Notes: generated by a model from the letters alone, not told the origin. A stretch of DNA of 35,768 bases from Vreelandella nigrificans (GCF_002374315.1 NZ_NWUX01000034.1:1-35768), one strand, 5' to 3'; numbered from the stretch's first letter, positions 7,674 to 16,545 are shown. Made by a program: numbers and translations.

Positions 7674-9032
7674 CTAAAAATAGCCAGCAACTTGGGAAAT
7701 GTCCTCATCATTTAATACCCCTGCCTGCCAGCGTAGTGTTAGCCAAGCTAATAGATAGTCATAGCGGGCACGGGACAGGTCGCGTAGCGCCTCGAAACGT
7801 TCACGCTCGGCGTTTAGCACATCCAAATTGGTTCGTTCGCCACCAAGAATACTTCTCCGTGTAGCTTCCAGGCGTTCTGTTGCAGCGTCTACCGTCTGCT
7901 GGTAGGCCTCAATACGTTGTTGGCTGCTACGACTTAACCGGTACTGGCGCTCAACATCGTTCAGCAATTCTATTGTTGCGGCATCCAATTCATGGCGCGT
8001 CTGTGCATAGGTATTGTCGGCCTGACGGCTAGCCGCCACGACTCGGCCGCCTGAATAGAGCGGTAAGTTGACTTCCATGCCAATGCTATCAGTGTCGTAA
8101 CGCTGACCAATGACGTTTTCAGAGTTGGAGTCGGAGATCTGGCTGCGTGCATATAAGCGCACATTTGGCAGGTGTCCGGCGCGTTGCTGGTTCAACTGGT
8201 GACGAGCAGCTTCCAGTAGGCTGCGCTGGGCGGCCAGCTCAGGATTATGGGCCAGTGTGCGTTCGTGCCACTGGTCCAGTGACAACACGGAGCTTTCCTG
8301 GGCGGTTTGCACATTGCGGGCTAGCCGGTCGGCCTGCAATGGGGCAAGTGAGCTGGGTGGGGCACCTGTGCCAGTCAGGGCGCGCAGCGCATTGTGGGCA
8401 TCACTCAAGCGGTCTTCGGCTTCAATCAGTTGGGCTTCCACCAAGCGTGCCTGGGCCGTAATCTCTAACTGGTCGGTACGGGTGCCCTCGCCATAATCAA
8501 TAAAACGCTGGCTACGCTGGTGCTCTTCTTGCAGGGCGCGCAGGTGGGCTGTTGCCAGTTCGATATCGTCGTAGGCGTAAAGCACCCCCGTATAGGCCTG
8601 GAGAACGTGAACGGCTAGCGCCTGGCGGGCGCGCTCAAGCGTCAGTTCAGCGGCTTGGGCCTGTGCTTTGCCAGCTTGATACTGGGCGAAAGCCGCTGCA
8701 TCCAGCAAGGGTTGCGTTAGCGTGAAAGAAGAGGAGTAACTGGTGTAATCCATATCGCTTGTGGTCGAGCCGAGGGGTGTTTCCTGCCGCACTTCCGACC
8801 AATTTTTAGCCCGTGAGTAGCGATAGTTGAGCGAGGGCAGTAACGCGGATCGTCCTAGCGCTCGGGCCTGTTGCCCGGCTGCACTCTCGCTCTGTGCGGC
8901 CAGCCAGCCTGGATCATGCTGTTTGGCCAGTTCGTAGGCCTCCCGGAAGTCTAGTGCGAATGCATTGAAAGAGCAGCAGAGGCAAGCCATCAATAACCAA
9001 GTGCTGTATCGCCGTGATGCAGTGTGAATCAT
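7674..9032 (-). CDS. hasF: TolC-family outer membrane channel of the HasA type I exporter
   Basis: The product is about 452 aa with a signal peptide ending near FNAFA, then two TolC repeats of long alpha-helical coiled coil broken by strand segments (SLNYRYSRAKNW, VRLYARSQISDSNSENVIGQ). It forms the outer membrane tunnel of the exporter. The start is the ATG at 9032, which overlaps the hasE stop in an ATGA arrangement and has a G-rich ribosome site 4 nt upstream. An upstream TTG at 9044 is less likely. The order hasD-hasE-hasF is that of the Pseudomonas aeruginosa has locus, whereas Serratia uses an unlinked TolC. Confidence 0.92.
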   Translation of the reverse strand: MIHTASRRYSTWLLMACLCCSFNAFALDFREAYELAKQHDPGWLAAQSESAAGQQARALGRSALLPSLNYRYSRAKNWSEVRQETPLGSTTSDMDYTSYSSSFTLTQPLLDAAAFAQYQAGKAQAQAAELTLERARQALAVHVLQAYTGVLYAYDDIELATAHLRALQEEHQRSQRFIDYGEGTRTDQLEITAQARLVEAQLIEAEDRLSDAHNALRALTGTGAPPSSLAPLQADRLARNVQTAQESSVLSLDQWHERTLAHNPELAAQRSLLEAARHQLNQQRAGHLPNVRLYARSQISDSNSENVIGQRYDTDSIGMEVNLPLYSGGRVVAASRQADNTYAQTRHELDAATIELLNDVERQYRLSRSSQQRIEAYQQTVDAATERLEATRRSILGGERTNLDVLNAERERFEALRDLSRARYDYLLAWLTLRWQAGVLNDEDISQVAGYF

Positions 9033-10393
9033 GCATCCCCCCAAGCCGTGCGGGCGCGGTCAAGCAGTGGCTTAAACAGATAGTTGAGCAGCGTGCGTTC
9101 GCCAGTGCGCACAAAGGCTTCGACCGGCATACCCGCTTTGAGTGGTTGGCTGCCTAAGGGGGAGAGGTCATCGTTGGCTACTTCGATATACATCCGGTAA
9201 TAAGGCAGCCCTGTCTGTTCATTGGTGAGCCGGTCGGCGGAAACCTGGCTGACAACCCCGGGTATGCGTGGTGTGCTGCTACGCTCGAAAGCGGTAAAGG
9301 CAAGCTCAACTGGCAGGCCCGCGTGCACTCGGTCAATCTGTTCAACGGGCAACTGGCCCTCCACCCATAAGGGTTCGCCCTGAGGGACAATTTCCATCAG
9401 TAAGGCACCGGGCTGGGCTACACCGCCTTCGGTATGCTGGGTTAACCCCACCACCGTTCCTGAGCGAGGAGCGCGTATCTCGGCATGGGCCAAGTCAAAC
9501 TCAGTGCTTGCCAGTTGGCTAGTCAGTTCCTGTGCACGCAAGCGTGACTGGGAAAGCAGTTCCTGCACGTCACGCTGATACTCTTCATTGCGTTGGATCA
9601 GACGAAGCTGTAACTCATCGATCTGGCGCCGTGTCTGCTGCAGCATGCCGGCCTCTGCAGCAATGTCGGCCTGCAGCTGGGCATAGCTGTTTTCGATTTC
9701 CAGCAGCCGGTTGCGGGGAATATAGCCGTCGGCAGCCAGCTCACGCAGGTTGTTGCGCTGCTCACCCAAGGCTGACAGGCGCAGCCGTTGTTGGGTCATC
9801 GAGGACTCTAGCCCCGCCACCCGGGCACGCTGACCATCAAGGTTGGCCTCGATCCCTGAGATTTCAGCGGCCAGCGCATTGCGCCGGCTAGTGAATAACT
9901 GACGCTGCAATGCCAGCATGGTGCCGACATCCACATCGGCACTGCTCATCAGGTCAGAAGGCATGCTAATAGTGCTTAGTTGGTCACGCTCGGCCTCCAA
10001 ACGTGCTGTTTCTGCCAGTGATGATGCCCGCTGTAAGCGCAGTGCACTGGCTTGATGTTCCAGTCGTGTGGTGTTCAGGCTGATAAGCGTTTGTCCTTCT
10101 GTCACCTGGTCTCCTTCACGTACCCACAGCCGCCCAATCACACCGCCGGTTGGATGCTCAACCGCCTGTCGATTGCCGGAGACAACCACTGTCGCGGGTA
10201 CCGCGATACCATTATCCAACGGTGCCCAGGCTGCCCAAGCCACAAACAGTGCTAAACCTCCCAGTAGTAGCCAACTTCCTATACGTAGCGGTCGTCGCTT
10301 TCGGCGCATGGCGAGTGCTTGCCAGTCGGGTGTGGCTGAGGAGGCGTGTGGTTTTGCAGCAGGCGACGCCTGCGAGATATCGCGAAGGGTCAT
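9029..10393 (-). CDS. hasE: Membrane fusion protein of the HasA type I exporter (HlyD family)
   Basis: The 454-aa product has a single N-terminal membrane anchor (about residues 40-60, SWLLLGGLALFVAWAAWAPL). Lipoyl-like halves flank a long coiled-coil hairpin (about 110-290), and a C-terminal beta-barrel region includes the HlyD-type GMPVEAFVRTGERTLLNYL. It links the ABC transporter to the outer membrane channel across the periplasm. The ATG at 10393 has AGGAG 8 nt upstream and overlaps the hasD stop (ATGA). Its own stop overlaps hasF in the same way, so the three exporter genes look translationally coupled. Confidence 0.94.
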   Translation of the reverse strand: MTLRDISQASPAAKPHASSATPDWQALAMRRKRRPLRIGSWLLLGGLALFVAWAAWAPLDNGIAVPATVVVSGNRQAVEHPTGGVIGRLWVREGDQVTEGQTLISLNTTRLEHQASALRLQRASSLAETARLEAERDQLSTISMPSDLMSSADVDVGTMLALQRQLFTSRRNALAAEISGIEANLDGQRARVAGLESSMTQQRLRLSALGEQRNNLRELAADGYIPRNRLLEIENSYAQLQADIAAEAGMLQQTRRQIDELQLRLIQRNEEYQRDVQELLSQSRLRAQELTSQLASTEFDLAHAEIRAPRSGTVVGLTQHTEGGVAQPGALLMEIVPQGEPLWVEGQLPVEQIDRVHAGLPVELAFTAFERSSTPRIPGVVSQVSADRLTNEQTGLPYYRMYIEVANDDLSPLGSQPLKAGMPVEAFVRTGERTLLNYLFKPLLDRARTAWGDA

Positions 10394-12177
10394 GCGCGCT
10401 GCTCCTGACGATTGATGGAAACATTGCCGTAGGTATAAGCGTTTTGCGCATACGGGGTGGCCATCGCGCCATTGGCAGGTGCTGCCGCTTGGCGGGCAGC
10501 GCTCAGGGCTTGCAATATCTCTTCAGTGGGGCCGAACTTCTGCAGGCGGCCTTCACGTAGTACTAGCAAGTGAGAAGTGGCCTTGAGTACCTGAGGGCGG
10601 TGGGTGATCAGCACCACCGTAACGTGGTGTTCACGCAGACGCTGTAACGCTTCCAAGAGTGCTTTTTCACCGGCGTCATCAAGGCTTGCATTGGGTTCGT
10701 CCAGCACGACGAGCGCTGGGGGGCCGTAGAGCGCCCTGGCCAGGCCAATACGCTGACGCTGCCCGCCCGAAAGTCCGATCCCGCCATCTCCTAAGTAGGT
10801 GTCGTAGCCATTGGGTAGGGCCAGAATCAGTTCGTGTACGCCCGCGGTTTTGGCGGCCTCGACGACCTTTATGGGGTCTGGTTCGCTGAAGCGGGCGATA
10901 TTCTCCGCCACGCTACCTGCAAACAGCTCGACATCCTGAGGCAGGTAGCCGATATGTGGCCCCAGTAGCGCCTTGTCCCAGCGCTGGATATCGGCACCAT
11001 CCAGCCGCACGGTACCGATCTTTGGCTGCCAAACACCCACCAGCAGTTTGGCCAAGGTAGATTTGCCTGACCCCGAAGGCCCGATAACACCGAGCACGCT
11101 GCCCGCTTCCAATTGAAAGCCCACTTGAACCAGTGTGGGTGTCTTTCCGCCGGGCGGCATAGCGCTTACCGGCTCCACATTAAGCTTGCCCAGCGGGGCA
11201 GGGAGGTCCATGCCTGGCTGACGGGCCGGGTGTGCTGTTAGCAGGTTACCCAAGCGCTGGTAAGCCAGCCGTGTCGATGACCACTGCCGCCAGGCATTGA
11301 TGACCTGATCAATGGGGCTGAGCGCCCGGCCCATCAGGATCGAGCCCGCGATCATCGTGCCAGGGCTGATTTGCCCGCCAATTGCTAGCCAAGCGCCCAG
11401 CCCGAGCACCAGTGACTGCAGCGCGACGCGCAGGCTCTTGGAGATAGCTGTCACCAGCGCGGTGCGCTCGCTGGCCAGCCCCTGCAGTGCGACAAAGCCA
11501 GCGTGCAGGTGCGACCAGCGGCGGGTAAAGGATGACAGCATACCCATCGACTCGATGGCATCGGCATGGCGCAATTGTGCTTCCGCCATGGCATTGGCCT
11601 GTACAGAAAGCGAACCCGCTTCACGCAGCGGCGGCTGGGAAAGCCGTTCATTCAGCCACGCTAAGCCCACCAGTACCACGGCGCCCCCCAGCGCTAGGCA
11701 GCCAATCCAGGGGTGGAACATAAACATCACCAGCAAATACAACGGGAACCAGGGGGCATCGAAGAACGCAAATACCGCGTTGCCGGTGATAAATTGGCGC
11801 AGCGAATCAAGATCCCGAGTAGCTTGCCCCGCCTGAGCTGCCTGGCCGCTTAGCCCGCGCTCGAAGGCTGCCGCGTAAACCCGCTCCCCCAGTTGTTCAT
11901 CGAACCGTTCGCCAATATGAATGACTGCCAGGCTGCGTATGTACTCCAAGGCACCCATTAACGCCAACAGTCCCAGCGCCATGCCCGTTAGCATCATTAG
12001 CGTGGTGGTATTGCCGGAAGCCAGTACGCGATCATAGACCTGCAGCATATACAGCGGCGGCACTAGCATCAGTAGATTGATAACCGCACTGAACAGCCCT
12101 ACCGAGCGCAGTGTGCCGCGATAGCGGCCAAGTGCTCGGTAGAGTTCGTTTCCGGGCTGGCGTTGGGAGGGGGTCAT
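10390..12177 (-). CDS. hasD: Type I secretion ABC permease/ATPase (PrtD/HasD family)
   Basis: The 595-aa product is a half-transporter that recognises the C-terminal secretion signal of HasA and powers export. The membrane domain (about 1-310) carries the hallmark LYMLQVYDRVL of PrtD-type exporters. The nucleotide-binding domain has Walker A GPSGSGKST (366-374), signature LSGGQ (469-473) and Walker B LVVLDEP (489-495). There is no N-terminal C39 peptidase-like domain, as expected for metalloprotease and HasA exporters. The start has AGGGA 8 nt upstream. It lies 233 bp after hasA, with a strong hairpin in the gap. Confidence 0.94.
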   Translation of the reverse strand: MTPSQRQPGNELYRALGRYRGTLRSVGLFSAVINLLMLVPPLYMLQVYDRVLASGNTTTLMMLTGMALGLLALMGALEYIRSLAVIHIGERFDEQLGERVYAAAFERGLSGQAAQAGQATRDLDSLRQFITGNAVFAFFDAPWFPLYLLVMFMFHPWIGCLALGGAVVLVGLAWLNERLSQPPLREAGSLSVQANAMAEAQLRHADAIESMGMLSSFTRRWSHLHAGFVALQGLASERTALVTAISKSLRVALQSLVLGLGAWLAIGGQISPGTMIAGSILMGRALSPIDQVINAWRQWSSTRLAYQRLGNLLTAHPARQPGMDLPAPLGKLNVEPVSAMPPGGKTPTLVQVGFQLEAGSVLGVIGPSGSGKSTLAKLLVGVWQPKIGTVRLDGADIQRWDKALLGPHIGYLPQDVELFAGSVAENIARFSEPDPIKVVEAAKTAGVHELILALPNGYDTYLGDGGIGLSGGQRQRIGLARALYGPPALVVLDEPNASLDDAGEKALLEALQRLREHHVTVVLITHRPQVLKATSHLLVLREGRLQKFGPTEEILQALSAARQAAAPANGAMATPYAQNAYTYGNVSINRQEQRA

Positions 12178-12356
12178 TAGCTATGTCCCTGAAAATAGAC
12201 GTAACAAATCAACGAACCGCCATAGCAACTCGTCTCGAATTCGTTCTCTCATTAGTGCTTTGGTCACGTCTCTGCTTGACTTCTCGTCTCATCGGGCGAG
12301 AATGCCGAGGCACCGCGCCAAGGCATAACGCCCCTGACGCGGTGTTTGAACGTTGC

Positions 12357-12383
12357 GGCAAGGGGATTCCCCTTGCCTTTTTT
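12357..12383. terminator. Strong hairpin between hasA and hasD, T-run on the plus strand
   Basis: GGCAAGGGG (12357-12365) and CCCCTTGCC (12369-12377) form a near-perfect stem, followed on the plus strand by six Ts (12378-12383). As a classic terminator it faces plus-strand transcription, although both flanking genes are on the minus strand. On the minus strand it has the A-run first and the stem after it, 28 bp downstream of the hasA stop. It could protect the hasA message end or partly attenuate hasDEF. Confidence 0.6.
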
Positions 12384-12410
12384 ATTAGGTGTTTATAGCG
12401 ATGGCGTTGC

Positions 12411-12989
12411 TCACGCAGCCAGGGCGAAATCGAATTCGCTGGTAGATACGCCAGTGACGGAAGCTGGGATGGCATCGCCGAGAAGGCCTGCATCGTCCAG
12501 CACCGCCAATAAGCCGCCGTTGGTGCCAGTGCCAGCGCTGTCATCGGCACCTTCCACCGAGCCGTTCATCAAGCCCCAGATGATGTCGTGCACTTCGTTG
12601 CCACGACCGTTATGGCTGGCGACGATGGGATCGTCGAAGGTGAAGGTAATGAAGTCATTGACGACTTCGCCATTGAGGAGATGTGAGCCCAGCGTGAGGC
12701 TCTCTAGGGTGCCGGTCAGAGCATGATCAGCGAAGTTATAGGAGAGATCCCCGGTGGCTGAGAAGGCAAACGCACCTTCGTTATTGGCCATGGCATAGGT
12801 ATCACCCGCTAGGCCCGAGCCTACTCCGTTGGTGAAGAATCCACCTTCATTGATACCGCCCGGGTTATCGTCACTATGCTCGCCGGGTGCGCCTGATTCC
12901 TCAAATTCCAGTAGTAGGCTTTCCAATGATGAGCCAGGGATGAAAAGCTCTGGGAAGTTGTTTTCATCGTAGGTATAGCTAATAGACAT
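12411..12989 (-). CDS. hasA: HasA-type secreted hemophore
   Basis: The 192-aa product has no N-terminal signal peptide and ends in the hydrophobic tail FDFALAA, a type I secretion signal like that of Serratia HasA. It extracts heme from hemoproteins outside the cell and passes it to HasR. Alignment by eye to HasA is clear over GGF, the YA segment, DLSY, HALTGTLESLTLG and VHDIIWGLMNG. The heme-ligand histidine corresponds to H38, the ligand tyrosine to Y84 in DLSY, and the supporting histidine to H89. The ATG at 12989 has AAAGGAG 7 nt upstream; a TTG two codons earlier is unlikely. The protein is notably acidic, fitting a halophile. It lies directly downstream of hasR. Confidence 0.93.
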   Translation of the reverse strand: MSISYTYDENNFPELFIPGSSLESLLLEFEESGAPGEHSDDNPGGINEGGFFTNGVGSGLAGDTYAMANNEGAFAFSATGDLSYNFADHALTGTLESLTLGSHLLNGEVVNDFITFTFDDPIVASHNGRGNEVHDIIWGLMNGSVEGADDSAGTGTNGGLLAVLDDAGLLGDAIPASVTGVSTSEFDFALAA

Positions 12990-13035
12990 TTTCAATCTCC
13001 TTTATATAACAATGTTGGCCTTGAGGCCGTGAGTT

Positions 13036-13059
13036 GGCAGGCAAGGTGAGTTACCTGCC
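13036..13059 (-). other. Hairpin in the hasR-hasA gap, proximal to hasA
   Basis: GGCAGG (13036-13041) pairs with CCTGCC (13054-13059). It sits in the untranslated leader between hasR and hasA together with a second, stronger stem. No T-run follows, so RNA processing or stability is more likely than termination. Confidence 0.4.
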
Positions 13060-13062
13060 CTG

Positions 13063-13083
13063 TATGCCCGCTTGGCGGGCATA
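13063..13083 (-). other. Strong hairpin in the hasR-hasA gap
   Basis: TATGCCCGC (13063-13071) pairs perfectly with GCGGGCATA (13075-13083) around a 3-nt loop. It lies 32 bp after the hasR stop and 73 bp before the hasA start. The missing T-run argues against an intrinsic terminator. A processing or stabilising stem that lifts hasA message above hasR message would suit an exported protein needed in excess of its receptor. Confidence 0.5.
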
Positions 13084-13115
13084 TTCGTTAACAGCACAAT
13101 AGCGCTGTCATGAAA

Positions 13116-16100
13116 TTAAAAACGCAGTTCTGCCCCGGCCATTAGGGTGCGGCCCGCACCGTAACTCTTGGAGAAAATATCCGAGTAGCCGGTAACGTAG
13201 TTGCGGTCACGCACGTTGAGCATGCTGGCGCGTAGCAGTAGATTAGGGCTGACCTGATAGCTGGCGTAGAGGTCCCACGTGACATAGGTGGGCCAGAGGT
13301 CGAAATCGAAATCCTCTGGGCCACCGCCTGCGCTGTAGTTAAGGCGCGTGCCTACATCTAGGCGCTGGTCGAACCAGCGGGTACCAAAGGTGAGGCTGCC
13401 GCGATCCATGGGCAATTGCCGAGCGCTGTTCATGCCGATGACGTCAATGCCGCAATAGGTTTGATTATCGAGCTGATCCTCGCGGGACTCGTAGCCCGCT
13501 TCGATTGCTTCATAGTGAGCGTCAGGGTAGCTGCCATCTTCATTGGGTATATCTTGTTGAATCCATCCGCTGCCAAGAGGGTAAATGCGTTGGCAGAACT
13601 GGTTATCGCTGCCTAAAACGTGGGTGTAGTTGGCCTGGGTATACCAAGTATCAGCGTCGTAATCGATTTCCAGCTCTAAGCCACGGAAGTTCATAGGCAG
13701 CAAGTTGGGGACGAACATGGTGTGACCTAGCCCGGTGCCTGGCTGCCCCGGCATGACGTTTACCATGGACGTGATCAGGTAGTTATCCACACGGGTGTCG
13801 TAGTAAGAAAGCTTGCTGAAAAAGCGATCTCCTCTTTTAAACAGATCCTGGGCAGTAAAGTTGGCGCCTAGATCCCAGCTGCGCGAGGTTTCCGGTTGTG
13901 CATGGGGGTTAGGGAATAGCACTGCAAAAGGGTCACCAGGGTGGCTGCCTTGCATCAGAGTTTCGGTGAGTGCCGGTGGTCGCCAGCCTCGGCCCCAGTT
14001 GGCAAATAGCTCGATGTTCTCATTAGGACGGTAGGCTGCGGATAGCGTTGGCAGAAGCTTGTCCATGCTGTTATCGACGTCATAGTCATGCAGCACGGTT
14101 TCTGATTGCCACATTGGATTGAAGTTGTTGCCGGTCTGATAGTTAGGAAAAGTGGTTGGATCATTGACGAATGCCTGCTCTTGGGGAATTCGATCACACG
14201 CTCTTTGGCGTTGCGCCTCTGAAAGATACGGACTGCGACACTGACTTTCTGCGCTATTTAATCTGGACTGCGCGTATCTCAGCGCCATTGCATAGCGATC
14301 ATTATATGTCCACTCCGCCCCCGGCAGTTGAGTTGAGCCCTTGAGCTTGTAGTAGTCATAGCGCAGCCCCGCTGCCAGAGTAAACGTCTCATCTTCCCAC
14401 TGTAAGTTGCCAAAGGCGCTGGCAATACTGCGTTCACCGTTGGGTTGCATGGTGTTTAGGCTGCCGCCAAACTGTCGTCCTCCGCGCTCTTGTGTCGTCG
14501 TCGATTTGCCCTTGTCGATGAAGTACTCGATACCATGGTTGGACGAAAGCCCATCGATTCCGCCTAGTGAAAAGCGCGCGGTATTTTCCAGCGTAAAGCC
14601 GTAGGTATCTATTTCGGTGCGGTTATTGTTATCTAGACCAGCGCGACAAGCATTGTAGTGCCTATCTTGTACGGGATTTTGTTCGCAGGAGCCCATCATC
14701 CAGTAGAGGTCGGTCATGTTGGTGCCGCCCTCAATCACCGGCCTGCCCGCTTCGATATAGCGGTTTCCCTCGGTAGAGACGAAATAGGCATTGGCTTCGA
14801 GATTGATCAAAGGCGATTCGGGGTTGAGGTTATAGCGCAGGCTGACCGAATCGGAGGTGGTATTGGCATCGCCAAAGCGGCGCCAGGCATTATCGCCGTC
14901 GACTACCTCTCCGGCTCGTAAGACCTGCCGATCAGAGACGTTGTTGTAAGAAAGTTCGGTGCCTAAGTAGGAAAACGTTAGCGACTGATCGTCATCGATA
15001 TGAAAACGCGCTTTGAACAGGTTCGAGTCTTGCTCGTTGTCGGTAAACCGAACGCGCTCTACATCTTGCTGGAGTTCTTGGTGAAATTGGTCCTGCACGC
15101 CGACTGTCAAGAAATCGTAATTAGGGCGCCGACGGCCAGGCGCATATTCGCCGAAGTTGCGCTTGCTGCGTGCCGCCAGCAGTTCCCAGCGATCGCCAAG
15201 GCGCCCGGCTACAGCCGCGCTACCAATAAAGTTGACTCCATTGCCTTCGCCACCAACGCCGGTCATACCGCGTAAGCGCACGCCGATATCTTTACCCGGT
15301 AAAAGAACATCATCTACATCGATGGTGCGGAAGTTGGCACTGCCAGCAATGGCGCCCGCGCCATGTACCCCCGTACTGGCGCCTTTCTCAATGACGACAT
15401 CTGACAATAACTCGGAGTCGACATACATGGTGCCGTTGCGCTGCTGGTGGCCGTTCTCGTTGAAGTTCTGGCGCATGCCGTCAACCATCATATTGACGCG
15501 CCCGAAGTCCTGCATGCCACGAATATTGACCGACAGCCCTGGGTCTTGCGCATTGACTGCACTGTAGACACCCGGCGTTTCCTGAAGCATATCAGCGGCA
15601 TGACGGGGCGGTGTGCGGTCAATCTGCTCGCGGGTGATCACGCTCGCCGAGCGGGGGTCGTGATAGACCCAGTTGTCGTCTATACGGTCGGCTTCTACTG
15701 TGACGGTGCTAAAGGCGGTTTGATTGCCCACGGTAGTGGCCGTGGAAGGGGGCAGCAACTCAGCGGTTCTTGGATTACGGTACGATATGGCAAGTGAGGA
15801 ACCAGCGAGCAGTGTGCGTAGTGCTTCATCTGCTGTCATTTCGCCGTGTAAGGCTGGTGCGATACCGTCAATGGGTTGACCATCCTGACGGATCACAGCA
15901 ATCTGCGTGGTGGCGGTAAATTCACCCAGCGAGTAGAGCAGGTGCTGCTCGGGCAGGTTGAATGTATAGCGTTGTTGCACAGGGTTTTGCTGTTCGGCTT
16001 CAGCCGTTCCCTGATGGGCTGATTGGGCCTGCGCCGAGGTGGCAAGCAAGCCCAGCATAACAGCGGCCACGGTATACTTAACGGTAGGTCGACGCCTAGG

Positions 16101-16148
16101 CTTAAGGCTCGCCTCAAGCGGCTTGAGTGGGAAACCCTGGAAGTGCAT
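13116..16148 (-). CDS. hasR: HasR-type TonB-dependent hemophore receptor with STN signalling domain
   Basis: The product is about 1010 aa with a signal peptide ending LLATSAQA near residue 41. An STN domain at roughly 58-130 (YTFNLPEQHLLYSLGEF, later MTADEALRTLLAGSSLAISY) is the part that contacts a FecR-type anti-sigma in the periplasm. The plug (about 155-290) has the HasR-like NWVYHDPRSASVITREQID and NGHQQRNGTMYVDSEL, the latter with H234 as a candidate plug heme ligand. The rest is a 22-strand barrel ending in the terminal phenylalanine ELRF. The ATG at 16148 has AAAGGGGG 10 nt upstream; the longer frame to 16199 runs through the Fur box. It receives heme from HasA and signals to hasS/hasI. 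Confidence 0.93.
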   Translation of the reverse strand: MHFQGFPLKPLEASLKPRRRPTVKYTVAAVMLGLLATSAQAQSAHQGTAEAEQQNPVQQRYTFNLPEQHLLYSLGEFTATTQIAVIRQDGQPIDGIAPALHGEMTADEALRTLLAGSSLAISYRNPRTAELLPPSTATTVGNQTAFSTVTVEADRIDDNWVYHDPRSASVITREQIDRTPPRHAADMLQETPGVYSAVNAQDPGLSVNIRGMQDFGRVNMMVDGMRQNFNENGHQQRNGTMYVDSELLSDVVIEKGASTGVHGAGAIAGSANFRTIDVDDVLLPGKDIGVRLRGMTGVGGEGNGVNFIGSAAVAGRLGDRWELLAARSKRNFGEYAPGRRRPNYDFLTVGVQDQFHQELQQDVERVRFTDNEQDSNLFKARFHIDDDQSLTFSYLGTELSYNNVSDRQVLRAGEVVDGDNAWRRFGDANTTSDSVSLRYNLNPESPLINLEANAYFVSTEGNRYIEAGRPVIEGGTNMTDLYWMMGSCEQNPVQDRHYNACRAGLDNNNRTEIDTYGFTLENTARFSLGGIDGLSSNHGIEYFIDKGKSTTTQERGGRQFGGSLNTMQPNGERSIASAFGNLQWEDETFTLAAGLRYDYYKLKGSTQLPGAEWTYNDRYAMALRYAQSRLNSAESQCRSPYLSEAQRQRACDRIPQEQAFVNDPTTFPNYQTGNNFNPMWQSETVLHDYDVDNSMDKLLPTLSAAYRPNENIELFANWGRGWRPPALTETLMQGSHPGDPFAVLFPNPHAQPETSRSWDLGANFTAQDLFKRGDRFFSKLSYYDTRVDNYLITSMVNVMPGQPGTGLGHTMFVPNLLPMNFRGLELEIDYDADTWYTQANYTHVLGSDNQFCQRIYPLGSGWIQQDIPNEDGSYPDAHYEAIEAGYESREDQLDNQTYCGIDVIGMNSARQLPMDRGSLTFGTRWFDQRLDVGTRLNYSAGGGPEDFDFDLWPTYVTWDLYASYQVSPNLLLRASMLNVRDRNYVTGYSDIFSKSYGAGRTLMAGAELRF

Positions 16149-16172
16149 GAACGTAATGCCCCCTTTGTTTAT

Positions 16173-16191
16173 GCTAATAATAATCGTTTGT
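16173..16191 (-). promoter_or_regulatory. Fur-box-like site upstream of hasR
   Basis: GCTAATAATAATCGTTTGT matches the 19-bp Fur consensus GATAATGATAATCATTATC at 13 positions by direct count, and a further AT-rich half-site (TAATCATTAA) follows. It sits 24 bp upstream of the hasR start codon. A GGAAAC element on the minus strand (16222-16217) resembles the -35 of FecI-type sigma factors, but I could not find a convincing -10 at the right distance. Confidence 0.6.
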
Positions 16192-16272
16192 ATAATCATT
16201 AACGTTTGGGGGCGAGGTTTCCCTCATCAAAAAAAGCAATAAGTGATAATTTTAAGGCTTTGCAATAGGTTT

Positions 16273-16545
16273 TTAGTTAGTTTGGGGAGTCGGCTTAGCT
16301 GCCACGGAAATGGCTAGCGCCATAACGGTGATGGCGCTGTGCAGCAGCGAGCCAACTATGATTGAAAGGAGCAGTGGCATCCATATTCCGTCTGTTTCGC
16401 TCATTAGCCCATAGAGCGTGCCGCCACATATGGCTAGCAGTGTGATGATGAATAACACTGCTGCCCACCAGTTGAGCAGCAGTGTTGCTGCAGGCAAGCA
16501 GTAGGTAAGAAGCTTTGGTTTCTGGTATAGCATCGCGTCATTCAT
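16273..16545 (-). CDS. Small membrane protein of unknown function in the has cluster
   Basis: I do not recognise this 90-aa protein. It has a short polar start, two hydrophobic stretches (about residues 18-45 and 55-80) joined by the loop LMSETDGIWMP, and a short polar tail, so it is predicted to span the inner membrane two times. The ATG has AGGGGAAC upstream, about 8 nt away, which supports real translation. It lies 59 bp after hemO and 124 bp before hasR. Small two-helix proteins (for example DUF3325- or DUF3649-like) are often found beside siderophore or heme receptors with FecI/FecR pairs. I cannot show membership in either family. Confidence 0.7.
   Translation of the reverse strand: MNDAMLYQKPKLLTYCLPAATLLLNWWAAVLFIITLLAICGGTLYGLMSETDGIWMPLLLSIIVGSLLHSAITVMALAISVAAKPTPQTN

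Noticed and set aside
11312..11836. Open frame of 174 codons on the plus strand inside hasD
   Set aside because: It is antisense to the conserved ABC transporter domain and its composition is low-complexity shadow sequence.
15157..15797. Overlapping plus-strand open frames inside hasR
   Set aside because: They are antisense to the conserved plug and STN regions of a clear TonB receptor and carry no domain.
16214..16225. GAGG-TTTC-CCTC short stem upstream of hasR
   Set aside because: A 4-bp stem is too short to claim a structure, and the GGAAAC inside it lacks a -10 partner at a proper distance.
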